Positions 20,637 to 30,065 of a DNA stretch of 64,000 bases are shown here, in pieces; within the stretch, counting starts at the first letter, position 1, and each line of letters starts with the position of its first letter. Location: assembly GCF_022179325.1 (NCBI RefSeq), contig NZ_BPQQ01000018.1, positions 62,001 to 126,000 of the forward strand, given 5' to 3'. Below the pieces are notes generated by a model. That model did no database searches, was not told the DNA's origin, and was given only the letters and a program-made list of their open reading frames with translations. A program made the position numbers and the translations under genes. The stretch is from Methylobacterium isbiliense (lineage in GTDB: Bacteria; Pseudomonadota; Alphaproteobacteria; Rhizobiales; Beijerinckiaceae).

Positions 20637-22259
20637 TCACGACAGCGTCGTCAGGTCCTGGAACCAGTGCTGGGCCTGGGTGTAGCCCTTCACCTTGGCC
20701 GAGAGCGCGTGCGGGTTGGTGTCGTGGACGACCCAGACCTGCACCGCGTCGTCCACGATGATCTCGTGCACGCGGGCCAGCAGCCGGTCCTGCTCGGCGG
20801 CGTCGAAGCTCGACGTGATCTTGTCGCAGAGGGCGTCGACCTCGGGGTTGCGGTAGTGGCTCCAGTTCACGCCGGTCGGGGCGATCTGCTTCGAGGCGTA
20901 GAAGCGCAGGATGGCGTAGAGCGGATCGGAGGTGACGTAGGCGATGTTGCTGCCGGTCACGCCCTTCAGCGAGGGATCGGCCGCCCCCTGGCGCCACGCC
21001 GTGTAGGCCACCTCCAGCTCCACCGGCCGGAACTCCACCGCGATGCCGACCTCGGCCCAGCTCTGCTGCACGAACTCGTTGATCGGCAGCGACAGCATCT
21101 GGCCCGAGCCGCCGGTCGGGATGATGAACGTCGTGCGCAGCGGGTTCTGGGGCGAGTAACCCGCCTCCCGCACCAGCTTGCGGGCCGTGTCGACGTCGGT
21201 GCCGATCTTGAAGCTCGGCTTGCCGAACCACGGGCTCGACGGCTGCACCTGGCCCACAGCCGGGGTGGCGAGGCCGCCCATCAGCGCTACCACCGCCTCG
21301 CGGTCGATGGCGAGGTTGGCGGCCTTGCGCAGGCGCAGGTCGCGCCACGGGCTGCCCTCCAGCATCGACAGGTGGTAGTTCCAGACATGCGGCGTGTCGT
21401 TGCCCGTCACCCGCATGCCCGCCGCCTTGAGCCGCGGCACCGCGTCGGGGGCGGGCAGCTCGACGAGGTCGACGGAGCCGCTGAGCAGCGCGTTGGCCCG
21501 GGCGAGGTTGTCGGGGATGCAGGTGAGCGTCAGCTTGGCGAGCCGCGGCATCCGCTTCTTGTTCCAGTAGGTCTCGTTCGGCACGAGGTCGAGGCGCACC
21601 CGCGGCACGAGCTGGCCCATCCGGTAGGGGCCGGTGCCGGACGGCTCGAAGGCGAACTTGGTCCAGTCGCGCCCCAGCTTCTCGAACTGCGCCGGCGAGG
21701 AGATCAGGAACCAGAGCATCTGGTAGGGAAACAGCGCGTCCACCGCCTTGGTGGTGACCTGCACGCTCATCGGCCCGAGCTTGCGCCAGGAGGCGACCGA
21801 GGGCAGGCGCGGGCGCACCTGCGCGGCCTGACGCTGGTCGTAATGCGCCGCCTTGTCGTTGAGCACCTTGTCGAAGTTCCAGATCACCGCGTCCGCGTCG
21901 AAGGCGGAGCCGTCGTGGAACGTCACGCCCTCGCGCAGGGTGAAGACCCAGTTCCGGCGGTCGGCCGGATCGCTCTCCCAGGCGGTGGCGAGGCCCGGGA
22001 CGAGCTTGCCCGGCCGGTCGGCCACGTCGAGTTCCCAGGCGACCAGCGGGTCGTAGAGGGTGAGGCCGGTGAACTGGTAGCCCCCCGCGCCCCGGTCCGG
22101 CTGGCCGGTGGTGAGCGGCAGGTCGAACATCGAGATGCCGTAGTTCAGGCTGCCGGCGGGTGCGCCCTGCTGCGCGAGCACGGGGCCGGTCGGCCCGAGC
22201 GCGGCGAGCGCGGATGCCCCGGCCACGAACTGGCGGCGGGAGAGGGAGAAATGGCTCAT
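20637..22259 (-). CDS. peptide/nickel-type ABC transporter substrate-binding protein (family 5), orphan
   Basis: 540 aa from the ATG at 22259. The N-terminus SLSRRQFVAGASALAALG is a Tat-type signal (RR followed by Q/F), ending in VLAQQG. The family-5 SBP pattern follows: LVPGLATAWESDPADRRNWV, TFTLREGVTFHDGSAFDADAV-like block, WNFDKVLND, SGTGPYRMG and RKAANLAIDREAVV. It should bind an oligopeptide or other small solute in the periplasm. No permease or ATPase gene accompanies it, so it must serve a transporter encoded elsewhere. A palindromic TTGTATGCAA site lies 62 bp upstream of the start. Confidence 0.88.
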   Translation of the reverse strand: MSHFSLSRRQFVAGASALAALGPTGPVLAQQGAPAGSLNYGISMFDLPLTTGQPDRGAGGYQFTGLTLYDPLVAWELDVADRPGKLVPGLATAWESDPADRRNWVFTLREGVTFHDGSAFDADAVIWNFDKVLNDKAAHYDQRQAAQVRPRLPSVASWRKLGPMSVQVTTKAVDALFPYQMLWFLISSPAQFEKLGRDWTKFAFEPSGTGPYRMGQLVPRVRLDLVPNETYWNKKRMPRLAKLTLTCIPDNLARANALLSGSVDLVELPAPDAVPRLKAAGMRVTGNDTPHVWNYHLSMLEGSPWRDLRLRKAANLAIDREAVVALMGGLATPAVGQVQPSSPWFGKPSFKIGTDVDTARKLVREAGYSPQNPLRTTFIIPTGGSGQMLSLPINEFVQQSWAEVGIAVEFRPVELEVAYTAWRQGAADPSLKGVTGSNIAYVTSDPLYAILRFYASKQIAPTGVNWSHYRNPEVDALCDKITSSFDAAEQDRLLARVHEIIVDDAVQVWVVHDTNPHALSAKVKGYTQAQHWFQDLTTLS

Positions 22260-22320
22260 CGAGGACCCCGTGTGCGGCGGCCCCCGCGGCCGCCCGATCG
22301 TACGGGCCGGCCCAGGCAAA

Positions 22321-22330
22321 TTGTATGCAA
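22321..22330. promoter_or_regulatory. TTGTATGCAA dyad upstream of the orphan SBP gene
   Basis: TTGTATGCAA is a near-palindrome resembling operators of GntR/FCD regulators (TTGTATACAA type). It sits 62 bp upstream of the SBP start on the minus strand. A related core, ATTGTATACC, occurs at 58641 in the amidohydrolase/ABC locus. Confidence 0.35.
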
Positions 22331-22424
22331 CATGCCAGCGGAAGAGCTGCGGCGGGGCGCCGCTGCCGGCCGGCCGTGACGGTTCGCCCACCCGGAACCC
22401 GAGGTCCTGCCCAGGCGGCCAGCC

Positions 22425-22796
22425 TCACGGCAGGGCCGGCGTGGGCTGCACATAGGCGGCCTCGACGCCGTCGGCCTTGAGCAGGGCGGCGACGACCGCG
22501 TCCTGGCGGTCCGAGGGGACGCCCGACACGATGAAGTACCGGCTCAGGAGAGGATCCGCGACGGTGGGATGCTGGGGCCTCGCGACGCCGCCGTAAGGCG
22601 CCAGGGCCGCCTGGAAGGCGGAGGCCGCGCCGCGCCGCGCGCGCTCGGCCGCCTCCGGGCGGAGCAGGACGACGATATCCATGACCGGCTTCCCCCGGAG
22701 AGCGCCCGACGCCTGCCTCGCCGCGGCGGGCAGGAGGCCCGCGGCGGCGATCGCGGCGACCAGCAGGGCCGTGACACCACGGCGACGTGTGACCAT
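22425..22796 (-). CDS. secreted propeptide/inhibitor I9-like small protein
   Basis: 123 aa from the ATG at 22796. A Sec signal peptide (GVTALLVAAIAAAGLLPAAA) is followed by about 95 residues: DIVVLLRPEAAERAR, SRYFIVSGVPSDRQDAVVAA, LLKADGVEAAYVQPTPALP. The beta-alpha-beta/alpha-beta pattern and the closing GVEAAYVQP resemble subtilisin propeptides (inhibitor I9 fold). It also parallels the subtilase encoded 335 bp upstream, whose own prodomain reads LHLYYQVEAPDEALDDLAKQ and ends MAGAYVTPAPQ. I infer a stand-alone intramolecular-chaperone or inhibitor homologue acting outside the cytoplasm. Last gene of a three-gene same-strand unit. Confidence 0.6.
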   Translation of the reverse strand: MVTRRRGVTALLVAAIAAAGLLPAAARQASGALRGKPVMDIVVLLRPEAAERARRGAASAFQAALAPYGGVARPQHPTVADPLLSRYFIVSGVPSDRQDAVVAALLKADGVEAAYVQPTPALP

Positions 22797-22870
22797 ACAG
22801 GAGGACGAGGGGCCGGGGCAGCCGCCGGGCGGCCCCGGCCCGGGGACGGCAGGAAGCGCCGTCCGGACCG

Positions 22871-23116
22871 TCATCTCCCGCCTTCGATCACGCCGATCAG
22901 CCAGTCCGGCGCGCCGCCGCCGTCGAGCCCCTCGCGGCTCGTCGGCATCGGATCGGCCGCGCCCTCGGGGCCCGAAGCGCCGAGCGCCATCAGCAGGGAG
23001 ACGGGAGCCGCCCCCCCGTTGGCGGCCGGCTCCTCCACGCCCGCACTCCCCGCGGGCGCGGGATGGATCGTCGCCGAGCGGCTCTCCGCCTCCGACATGT
23101 CGATCGTGATGCGCAT
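22871..23116 (-). CDS. 81-aa acidic hypothetical protein in subtilase operon
   Basis: Starts at the ATG at 23116 behind GCGGGAGGGCACGGTC, a good ribosome-binding site, 15 bp after the subtilase stop. The protein begins MRITIDMSEAESRSATIH, has a Pro/Ala/Gly-rich middle that should be disordered, and ends GGGAPDWLIGVIEGGR. It has no signal peptide and no membrane segment, and is acidic overall. No family recognised. Its place between a protease and a propeptide-like protein makes it a candidate substrate, carrier peptide or regulator of the protease; that is only inference from context. Confidence 0.55.
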   Translation of the reverse strand: MRITIDMSEAESRSATIHPAPAGSAGVEEPAANGGAAPVSLLMALGASGPEGAADPMPTSREGLDGGGAPDWLIGVIEGGR

Positions 23117-23131
23117 GACCGTGCCCTCCCG

Positions 23132-24910
23132 CTACCAGCCGAGCACCGCGTACCGGCCCTCGATGTTGACGGGTTCCGGCGTCACGTTGGTGATGGAGAT
23201 CCAGTAGGTCACGAACTGGTCGTTCGCCCGCTCCACCTGCACGGACCAGCTCACCTGGGGGCCGCCCGGCCGCGGGTTGGTCGGCACCACCGTCCACACG
23301 ACGTGCCAGTGCGCCGGCCAGTTGAAGGTGAACCAGCGCTGGGTCGCGTTGGCGGGCACGATGCCGGTGAACTGGACGCCGACCCATTCGCCCGTCTGCA
23401 GGGCGAGCGGGATCAGCTGGCGCAGGTTGGGGCGGTTGCCGATGCGCTCCGTGCGCGGACGGCCCGGTGCGTCCTGCTGCGGCGATCCCGAGGCCCGCAG
23501 GAGCTGGCGCGCCCTCGAGGGCGTCAGCGGAATGCGGCCGGCGGCCCGGAGCACGCCCTGCACGCAGCCGAGGGCGCCGACCACGATGGGCGAGGCGCTG
23601 GACGTGCCGCTGAACGTGTCCGTGTACCAGAGATCCTCGCTCGTTCCGCCCTGGAGGTCGCCGTAGCCGGCCGTCGTCACCTCGCGGCCCCAGCCCTGCA
23701 CGTCGACGGCCGAGCCGTAATTCGAGAAGTCGAGCCGCGACCGGTCGGGCCCCCAGTTGCGGCCGTGCGTTCCGGGCGGCGGCGCGCCGGCGCCGACGAG
23801 AACCGCACCGGAATCCCGCAGGTTGCGGTTGAACGGGTTGCGCCAGTCGGCCGGGAAGCCCGCCAGGGCCGTGTTGTAGACCGGATCGTCGAGGTTGTTG
23901 TTGCCGTTGCCGGCCGCCTCGACGACGATGATGCCGCGGTTCACGGCGTACCGGATCGCGGCGAAATCCGCCGGCCACCATTCCACCGAGGTCCAGCCCC
24001 GGGTGGGATGGCCGTACTGCACCTCCAGCAGGATGATGTCGCCCGGACGCAGCCGGTCGGCCGCGGCCACGATGGCGCCGGGCAGCCCGCCGGCATCGAA
24101 GATGGACGAGCCGCGGATGGTGGCCGCCGCGCAGATGCCGGTGACGCCGATGGTGTTCAGGTCGCCGCCGATCTCGCCCGCGACCGCGGTACCATGATTG
24201 CGCCAGCCGATGTCGGTCGTCTGCGTGCCGATCACGCCGCCCTGGTTCTGGATCAGGTCCTCGTGCGTGAAGCGCCACGCGCCCTCGCAATCGATGATCT
24301 GCACGTTCGTCCCGCGTCCCCCCGCGAGCGTCCAGGCATAGGGCGCATCGATGCCGCCGGGTGCCGGGCCGAGATAGCCCTGGCGCGCGGTGAAGTCGGG
24401 CGTGACGGGCGGCGCCGCCTCGGGGCTCGCCGCCATGACGTTGAGGTCGTCGCCCTCCTCGAACGGGACGGCCTCCAGCGTGGCGCCGGCCGCCGGCTGC
24501 GGGGCCGGTGTGACGTAGGCTCCGGCCATCGTCGGCAGGCCGGCGAGCTGCTTGGCGAGATCGTCGAGCGCCTCGTCGGGAGCCTCGACCTGATAGTAGA
24601 GGTGCAGGTTCGGCATCTCGTCCGGCATCTCGGACGTCGTCTCCGCGGTTCTGCCGGCCGCCAGGCTCGCGACGGAGGCCTGCATGCGCTCCTCGGATTT
24701 TCCGAACAGCGGCCGGAGATGGGCGCCCGTCTTCTCCAGTGTTCTGTTGAGGCTCGCGACGTCCATGTCGGCCAGGGACGATACGCTCGCGGTCCCGGCG
24801 CGCAGGGCGGCCTCCGGTTTGGCGATCGCGACGAGAACCCGTCTTGATGGGAACCGCGTATTCCTGTTGTCGGCCCGTGGCTTCGGCTGACCGTTGGTCT
24901 TCGCAGACAT
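23132..24910 (-). CDS. S8 family subtilisin-like serine peptidase
   Basis: 592 aa from the ATG at 24910, preceded by AAGGAG eleven bases upstream. The catalytic triad is intact: Asp207 in VQIIDCEGAW, His239 in WRNHGTAVAGEIGG, Ser437 in FSGTSSASPIV, with the oxyanion Asn in VVEAAGNGNNN. Residues 1-180 are an N-terminal pro-region containing an I9-like stretch (YYQVEAPDEALDD to AGAYVTPAP). After the peptidase domain, about 90 C-terminal residues (WVGVQFTGIVPANATQRWFTF onward) form a beta-rich domain of unknown fold. There is no recognisable signal peptide, so it may act inside the cell or leave by a non-Sec route. First gene of a unit with the 81-aa peptide and the I9-like protein. Confidence 0.88.
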   Translation of the reverse strand: MSAKTNGQPKPRADNRNTRFPSRRVLVAIAKPEAALRAGTASVSSLADMDVASLNRTLEKTGAHLRPLFGKSEERMQASVASLAAGRTAETTSEMPDEMPNLHLYYQVEAPDEALDDLAKQLAGLPTMAGAYVTPAPQPAAGATLEAVPFEEGDDLNVMAASPEAAPPVTPDFTARQGYLGPAPGGIDAPYAWTLAGGRGTNVQIIDCEGAWRFTHEDLIQNQGGVIGTQTTDIGWRNHGTAVAGEIGGDLNTIGVTGICAAATIRGSSIFDAGGLPGAIVAAADRLRPGDIILLEVQYGHPTRGWTSVEWWPADFAAIRYAVNRGIIVVEAAGNGNNNLDDPVYNTALAGFPADWRNPFNRNLRDSGAVLVGAGAPPPGTHGRNWGPDRSRLDFSNYGSAVDVQGWGREVTTAGYGDLQGGTSEDLWYTDTFSGTSSASPIVVGALGCVQGVLRAAGRIPLTPSRARQLLRASGSPQQDAPGRPRTERIGNRPNLRQLIPLALQTGEWVGVQFTGIVPANATQRWFTFNWPAHWHVVWTVVPTNPRPGGPQVSWSVQVERANDQFVTYWISITNVTPEPVNIEGRYAVLGW

Positions 24911-25378
24911 AGCTTCAGCTCCTTGCTCTGAACATGGAACTTTCTGCAAGCACAGCGGAAATGACGAAAATTCGCAGAACGCGTTCGCGACGTCGTCGTT
25001 TTTCGAACGTGGGGGCGCTTCAGCGAGGTCCGTCAGCAGTCGGACCGTCTCGTAGCCGGCACAACTCCGATCAAGCCTCGACGTGAAAAAGAAAGCGCTT
25101 GGTCGCAGCGCAATCCTCGCCGCAAGATCCGGCGGATCTGATCAAAAATCAGTATCGGTGCTCATAAGAGGCCAAAACGCCCCAACCAGATGAGAAACTA
25201 ACACGCATCTATTGCAGTCGCAATGGCGAATACTCGTTCCGGTGTATTGCGAAAAATTCAGTTGCTTGGATCGATGGATGGGCCGGCGAGCTTGAGCATG
25301 GCGCCGGGCAGCGAGCGGGTATCCCGCCCATGCCCGCCTGCGGGACACCGGCGCGCGGCCGACCACGCGCGGATCGCG
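24911..25378. other. intergenic region upstream of subtilase and ahcY operons
   Basis: Together with the operator and leader that follow, 551 bp separate the divergent subtilase and ahcY genes. The stretch 25140-25260 is clearly less GC-rich than the surroundings and holds a small dyad ATTGC-AGTC-GCAAT near 25212. No convincing coding frame: the 79-codon minus-strand frame at 25142-25381 has no family resemblance and atypical composition. No tRNA or riboswitch recognised. Confidence 0.5.
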
Positions 25379-25400
25379 CATAAAGACATCTTTATGTCTT
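25379..25400. promoter_or_regulatory. nested palindromes upstream of ahcY, SahR/ArsR-type operator candidate
   Basis: CATAAAGA-CA-TCTTTATG (25379-25396) is an 8-bp perfect dyad with a 2-bp centre. It overlaps AAGACAT-CTTT-ATGTCTT (25383-25400), a 7-bp perfect dyad. ArsR-family SahR-type regulators of methionine/SAM-cycle genes in Proteobacteria use palindromes of this general AT-rich form. The site lies 62 bp before the ahcY start, over the likely promoter. The match to a specific published motif is from memory. Confidence 0.5.
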
Positions 25401-25461
25401 GATTGCTTCCTATCGGAGCCCCTGCTATAGCGCCGCCCGGACGGCCGCCAGGGAGCATCAC

Positions 25462-26868
<1,407 letters not shown>

Positions 26869-26897
26869 GACCTGATCTGTTCCGGACCTGACCTGGA

Positions 26898-26926
26898 AGA
26901 GCCCGGCCCTTACGGCCGGGCTCTTT
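26898..26926 (+). terminator. Rho-independent terminator of ahcY
   Basis: AGAGCCCGGCC-CTTAC-GGCCGGGCTCT, an 11-bp perfect stem followed by TTCGT, 30 bp after the ahcY stop. The core GCCCGGCC...GGCCGGGC is the same as in the two trxA-proximal terminators. Confidence 0.85.
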
Positions 26927-27169
26927 CGTGTCCAGATACAATCAAAAGATGTGTTCCGCCTCCGTTCTATCACAGGTGTGGCATTTCTGTGCCCTCGTGC
27001 CGTGACGTGGCGGCGTGTGCGGCAGCCGCCGCGATTTCGCTTCCGGCCGGATTCGCTCGCGCGCTAGGATCGGGGCGATTCTGAGGGGGGCTGCGCCGCG
27101 CGACGCGGACGGTTCCGGCGGGCCGGCGGCGACCGTGACGGCGCGCCGGCAGCGAGGACGGGACGGGAC

Positions 27170-29827
27170 ATGGTGGAAGGACGGACGCTGCGGCGCCGGC
27201 CGGGGGCTGGCGCGCTCGCGGGCGCGTGGGCGGCTTCGGCCGTGCTGGCGATGGCGCCGTGCGGCACCGCGGCGGCCTCGCCCGCAGGTGCGGCCAGTGG
27301 GGCCTTCGCGCACAACGCGATGGCGCTCGCCCTCCTGATCGGCCTCATCGTCTTTTCCACCATCCTGTCGCTCCTGCACATCCGCGAGCGGGCGCGCTGG
27401 ATGCGGCGCGAGCGCCGGCTCGCGGCTGACCTCGCTGACCTGCGCGGCGCCCACGACCGGGCCGCGCTCCTTCTCGGCTCGGAGCGCCAGATCATCGTGA
27501 CCTGGAGCGGGCGCGAGGAGCCGCAGATCGAGGGCGACGTCAGCCTCGCGATGGACGGCAGCCGCTCGGCCTCCGCCCGCCGGGTCCTGGCCTTCGGCAC
27601 CTGGCTGTCGGCGGCCGACGCCTCCGCCCTCGACGCCGCGGTGGACACCCTGCGCAGCCGCGGCGAGCGCTTCCGGCTCACCGTGCGCACCCTGGGCGGG
27701 CGCACCGTCGAGGCGCAGGGCCAGGCGGTGGGCGGCCGCGCGCTGCTGCGCCTGCGCGAGCTGACGGGCGAGCGCCAGGAACTGGTGGAGCTGCGCGCGG
27801 GCCTGCAGGAGGCGCGCGCCAGCCTCTCGGCGCTGGCGAGCCTCCTCGACGCGATCCCGCAGCCGGTCTGGCGGCGCGGCCGCGACGGACGGCTCGCCTG
27901 GGCCAACGCCGCCTATCTGGCCGCCGTCGAGGCGAGCGACCGCGACGGGGCGGTTCGGGAGGGCACGGAACTCCTCGACCGCGCCGCGCGCGAGGAGGCC
28001 GAGCGGCGGCGCGCGGGCGGGCGGGCGGGCGCCTTCCGGGTCTCGGCCGTGATGGCCGGGGCGCGCCGCACCCTCGACGTCACCGAGGTGCCGGTGGAGA
28101 GCGGCAGCGTCGGCATCGCGGTCGACGTCTCGGAACTGGAGAGCGTGCGGGCCGATCTGCAGCGGCAGATGGAGGCCAACGTCCGCACCCTCGACCAGCT
28201 GCCGACGGCCGTGGCGATCTTCGACGCCCGCCAGCGCCTGCTGTTCCACAACGCGGCCTACCGGCAGCTCTGGGATCTCGACCCCGCCTTCCTCGACGGC
28301 CGTCCCCTCGACGGCGAGATCCTCGACGCCCTGCGCAACGCCCGCAAGCTGCCCGAGCAGGCCGATTACCGCTCGTGGAAGACCGGGTTCCTCGCCGCCT
28401 ACCGGGGCGCCGAGGCGCGCGAGACGTGGTGGCACCTGCCGGACGGCCGCAGCCTGCGCGTCGTCGCGGATCCCAACCCGCAGGGCGGCCTGACCTACCT
28501 GTTCGACGACGTGTCGGAGCGGGTGCACCTCGAATCCCAGTACAACGCCCTGATGCGGGCGCAGAGCCAGACCCTCGACACCCTCAAGGAGCCGGTGGCG
28601 GTGTTCGGCTCCGACGGCCGGCTCAAATTCGCCAACCGGGCCTTCACGGGCATGTGGCGCATCACCGACGAGGCGCTGGGCGCCCAGCCCCACATCGACG
28701 AGATCGTCCCGCTCTGCCTCGCGCTCAGCCTCTCGGAGGAGCCCTGGACCGAGATCCGCGGCGCGGTCACGGGCCTGACGGACGTGCGCCACGGCCTCGC
28801 CTGCCGGCTCGAACTCAAGGACGGCACGGTGCTCGATGCCGCCGCCCAGCCGCTGCCGGACGGGGCGACGCTGCTCACCCACATCGACGTCACCGCGAGC
28901 GTCAACGTGGAGCGGGCGCTCACCGAGAAGAACGAGGCGCTGGAGCGCACCGCGCGGCTGCGCGACGAGTTCGTGCACCACGTCTCCTACGAGCTGCGCT
29001 CGCCGCTCACCAACATCATCGGCTTCACCGAACTGCTCGGCGACGAGACCGTGGGCGCCCTCAACCCGCGCCAGCGCGACTACGCCGACCACATCATGCG
29101 CTCGTCCGCGGCGCTCCTCGTCATCATCAACGACATCCTCGACCTCGCCTCGATCGATGCCGGGTCGATGGAGCTGACGCGCGAGCGGGTGGACGTGCAG
29201 GCGACGATCGCGGCGGCGGCGCGCGGCGTCGAGGACCGGCTGGCGGAGGCCGCCATCGCCCTCGACCTCGACGTGCCGGCCGACATCGGCGACTTCGTCG
29301 CGGACGGCAAGCGCGTCCGCCAGATCCTGTTCAACCTGCTGTCGAACGCGGTCGGCTTCTCGGCTCCCGGCCAGACCGTCACGGTCTCGGCACGCAAGAC
29401 CGAGCGCGAGATCACCATCCAGGTGGTCGACCGCGGCCGCGGCATCCCGCCGGAGGTCATCACCCGGGTCTTCGACCGCTTCGAGAGCCACACGCTGGGC
29501 ACCCGCCACCGCGGGGTCGGCCTCGGCCTGTCGATCGTGCGCTCGTTCGTGGAACTGCACGGTGGCCGCATCGAGATCGCCTCGGCGCCCGGGGAGGGGA
29601 CCTGCGTCACCTGCATCTTCCCGATCGGCGGGACGGAGGCGGTCGCGCCGGCCACCGACGCCGAGAGCCTCCAGGGCCGGCCTGCGCCCGCCCGCGAGCC
29701 GCCGGCGGCGGAGCCCCAGATCATCACCCCCGATTTCGCCAAGGCCGCCAAGAGCGCCCGGAGCGCCAAGGCCGATCCGCACGGCGAGGCCGTGGATTAT
29801 CTGCTGCCGCCGCGCGAAAGCCTGTGA
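27170..29827 (+). CDS. divL: DivL-like PAS sensor pseudo-histidine kinase (Tyr for phospho-His)
   Basis: 885 aa. An N-terminal signal/TM region (about 14-37 and 51-71) anchors the protein. It is followed by several PAS-like repeats (LLDAIPQPVWRRGRDGRLAW about 225, LDQLPTAVAIFDARQRLLFH about 345, LKEPVAVFGSDGRLKFANRA about 470), then a dimerisation helix and ATPase. The H-box reads HHVSYELRSPLTNIIGF: Tyr607 replaces the phospho-accepting His. The ATPase boxes (NLLSNAVGFS, DRGRGIPPEV, GVGLGLSIV) are kept. A Tyr at this position marks DivL, the Caulobacter polarity factor that binds DivK-P and tunes the CckA-CtrA cell-cycle relay. Location before tsaE fits the alphaproteobacterial gene order. 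The C-terminal Pro/Ala tail is disordered. Confidence 0.85.
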   Translation: MVEGRTLRRRPGAGALAGAWAASAVLAMAPCGTAAASPAGAASGAFAHNAMALALLIGLIVFSTILSLLHIRERARWMRRERRLAADLADLRGAHDRAALLLGSERQIIVTWSGREEPQIEGDVSLAMDGSRSASARRVLAFGTWLSAADASALDAAVDTLRSRGERFRLTVRTLGGRTVEAQGQAVGGRALLRLRELTGERQELVELRAGLQEARASLSALASLLDAIPQPVWRRGRDGRLAWANAAYLAAVEASDRDGAVREGTELLDRAAREEAERRRAGGRAGAFRVSAVMAGARRTLDVTEVPVESGSVGIAVDVSELESVRADLQRQMEANVRTLDQLPTAVAIFDARQRLLFHNAAYRQLWDLDPAFLDGRPLDGEILDALRNARKLPEQADYRSWKTGFLAAYRGAEARETWWHLPDGRSLRVVADPNPQGGLTYLFDDVSERVHLESQYNALMRAQSQTLDTLKEPVAVFGSDGRLKFANRAFTGMWRITDEALGAQPHIDEIVPLCLALSLSEEPWTEIRGAVTGLTDVRHGLACRLELKDGTVLDAAAQPLPDGATLLTHIDVTASVNVERALTEKNEALERTARLRDEFVHHVSYELRSPLTNIIGFTELLGDETVGALNPRQRDYADHIMRSSAALLVIINDILDLASIDAGSMELTRERVDVQATIAAAARGVEDRLAEAAIALDLDVPADIGDFVADGKRVRQILFNLLSNAVGFSAPGQTVTVSARKTEREITIQVVDRGRGIPPEVITRVFDRFESHTLGTRHRGVGLGLSIVRSFVELHGGRIEIASAPGEGTCVTCIFPIGGTEAVAPATDAESLQGRPAPAREPPAAEPQIITPDFAKAAKSARSAKADPHGEAVDYLLPPRESL

Positions 29828-29963
29828 GCCCAAAGCGGCAATCCGGGCCGGTGGTGGAGGGCCGCCCGGTGACGTATCGTCGAGAGGCCGCATCCGGCCG
29901 CGAAGGCGGCGGCCCGGCGCGGTGGGAGGCGACCCGCGCCCGCGGGGTCTTTGGGCGTAGCCC

Positions 29964-29987
29964 GGGGCGTGATTCGGGGCGTGATTC
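29964..29987. repeat. 12-bp tandem duplication
   Basis: GGGGCGTGATTC occurs twice in direct tandem in the 238-bp gap between divL and tsaE. It may be simple replication slippage; it lies about 80-100 bp before the next gene and could overlap its promoter. Confidence 0.6.
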
Positions 29988-30065
29988 GATTAAGGTTCCT
30001 CGTTTATGACACGGTCAGGCCCGGGCGGCCGCTGGATCGAGGATGCCGGAGTGGACCGGGAGGAC

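Noticed and set aside
25142-25381. 79-codon minus-strand frame upstream of ahcY
   Set aside because: Low GC at the codon positions expected to be high, no ribosome-binding site, no family; it overlaps the likely ahcY promoter.
25379-25461. SAH or SAM riboswitch upstream of ahcY
   Set aside because: The leader after the palindromes is too short (about 60 nt) and lacks a recognisable riboswitch core; a DNA operator explains the dyads better.
26942-29893. 983-codon minus-strand open frame antisense to divL
   Set aside because: An Arg/Asp/His-rich product with no domain; it mirrors the codon bias of divL on the other strand. The same reasoning applies to other long antisense frames, such as 5473-8244, 2014-4488, 32890-36234 and 15928-18750.
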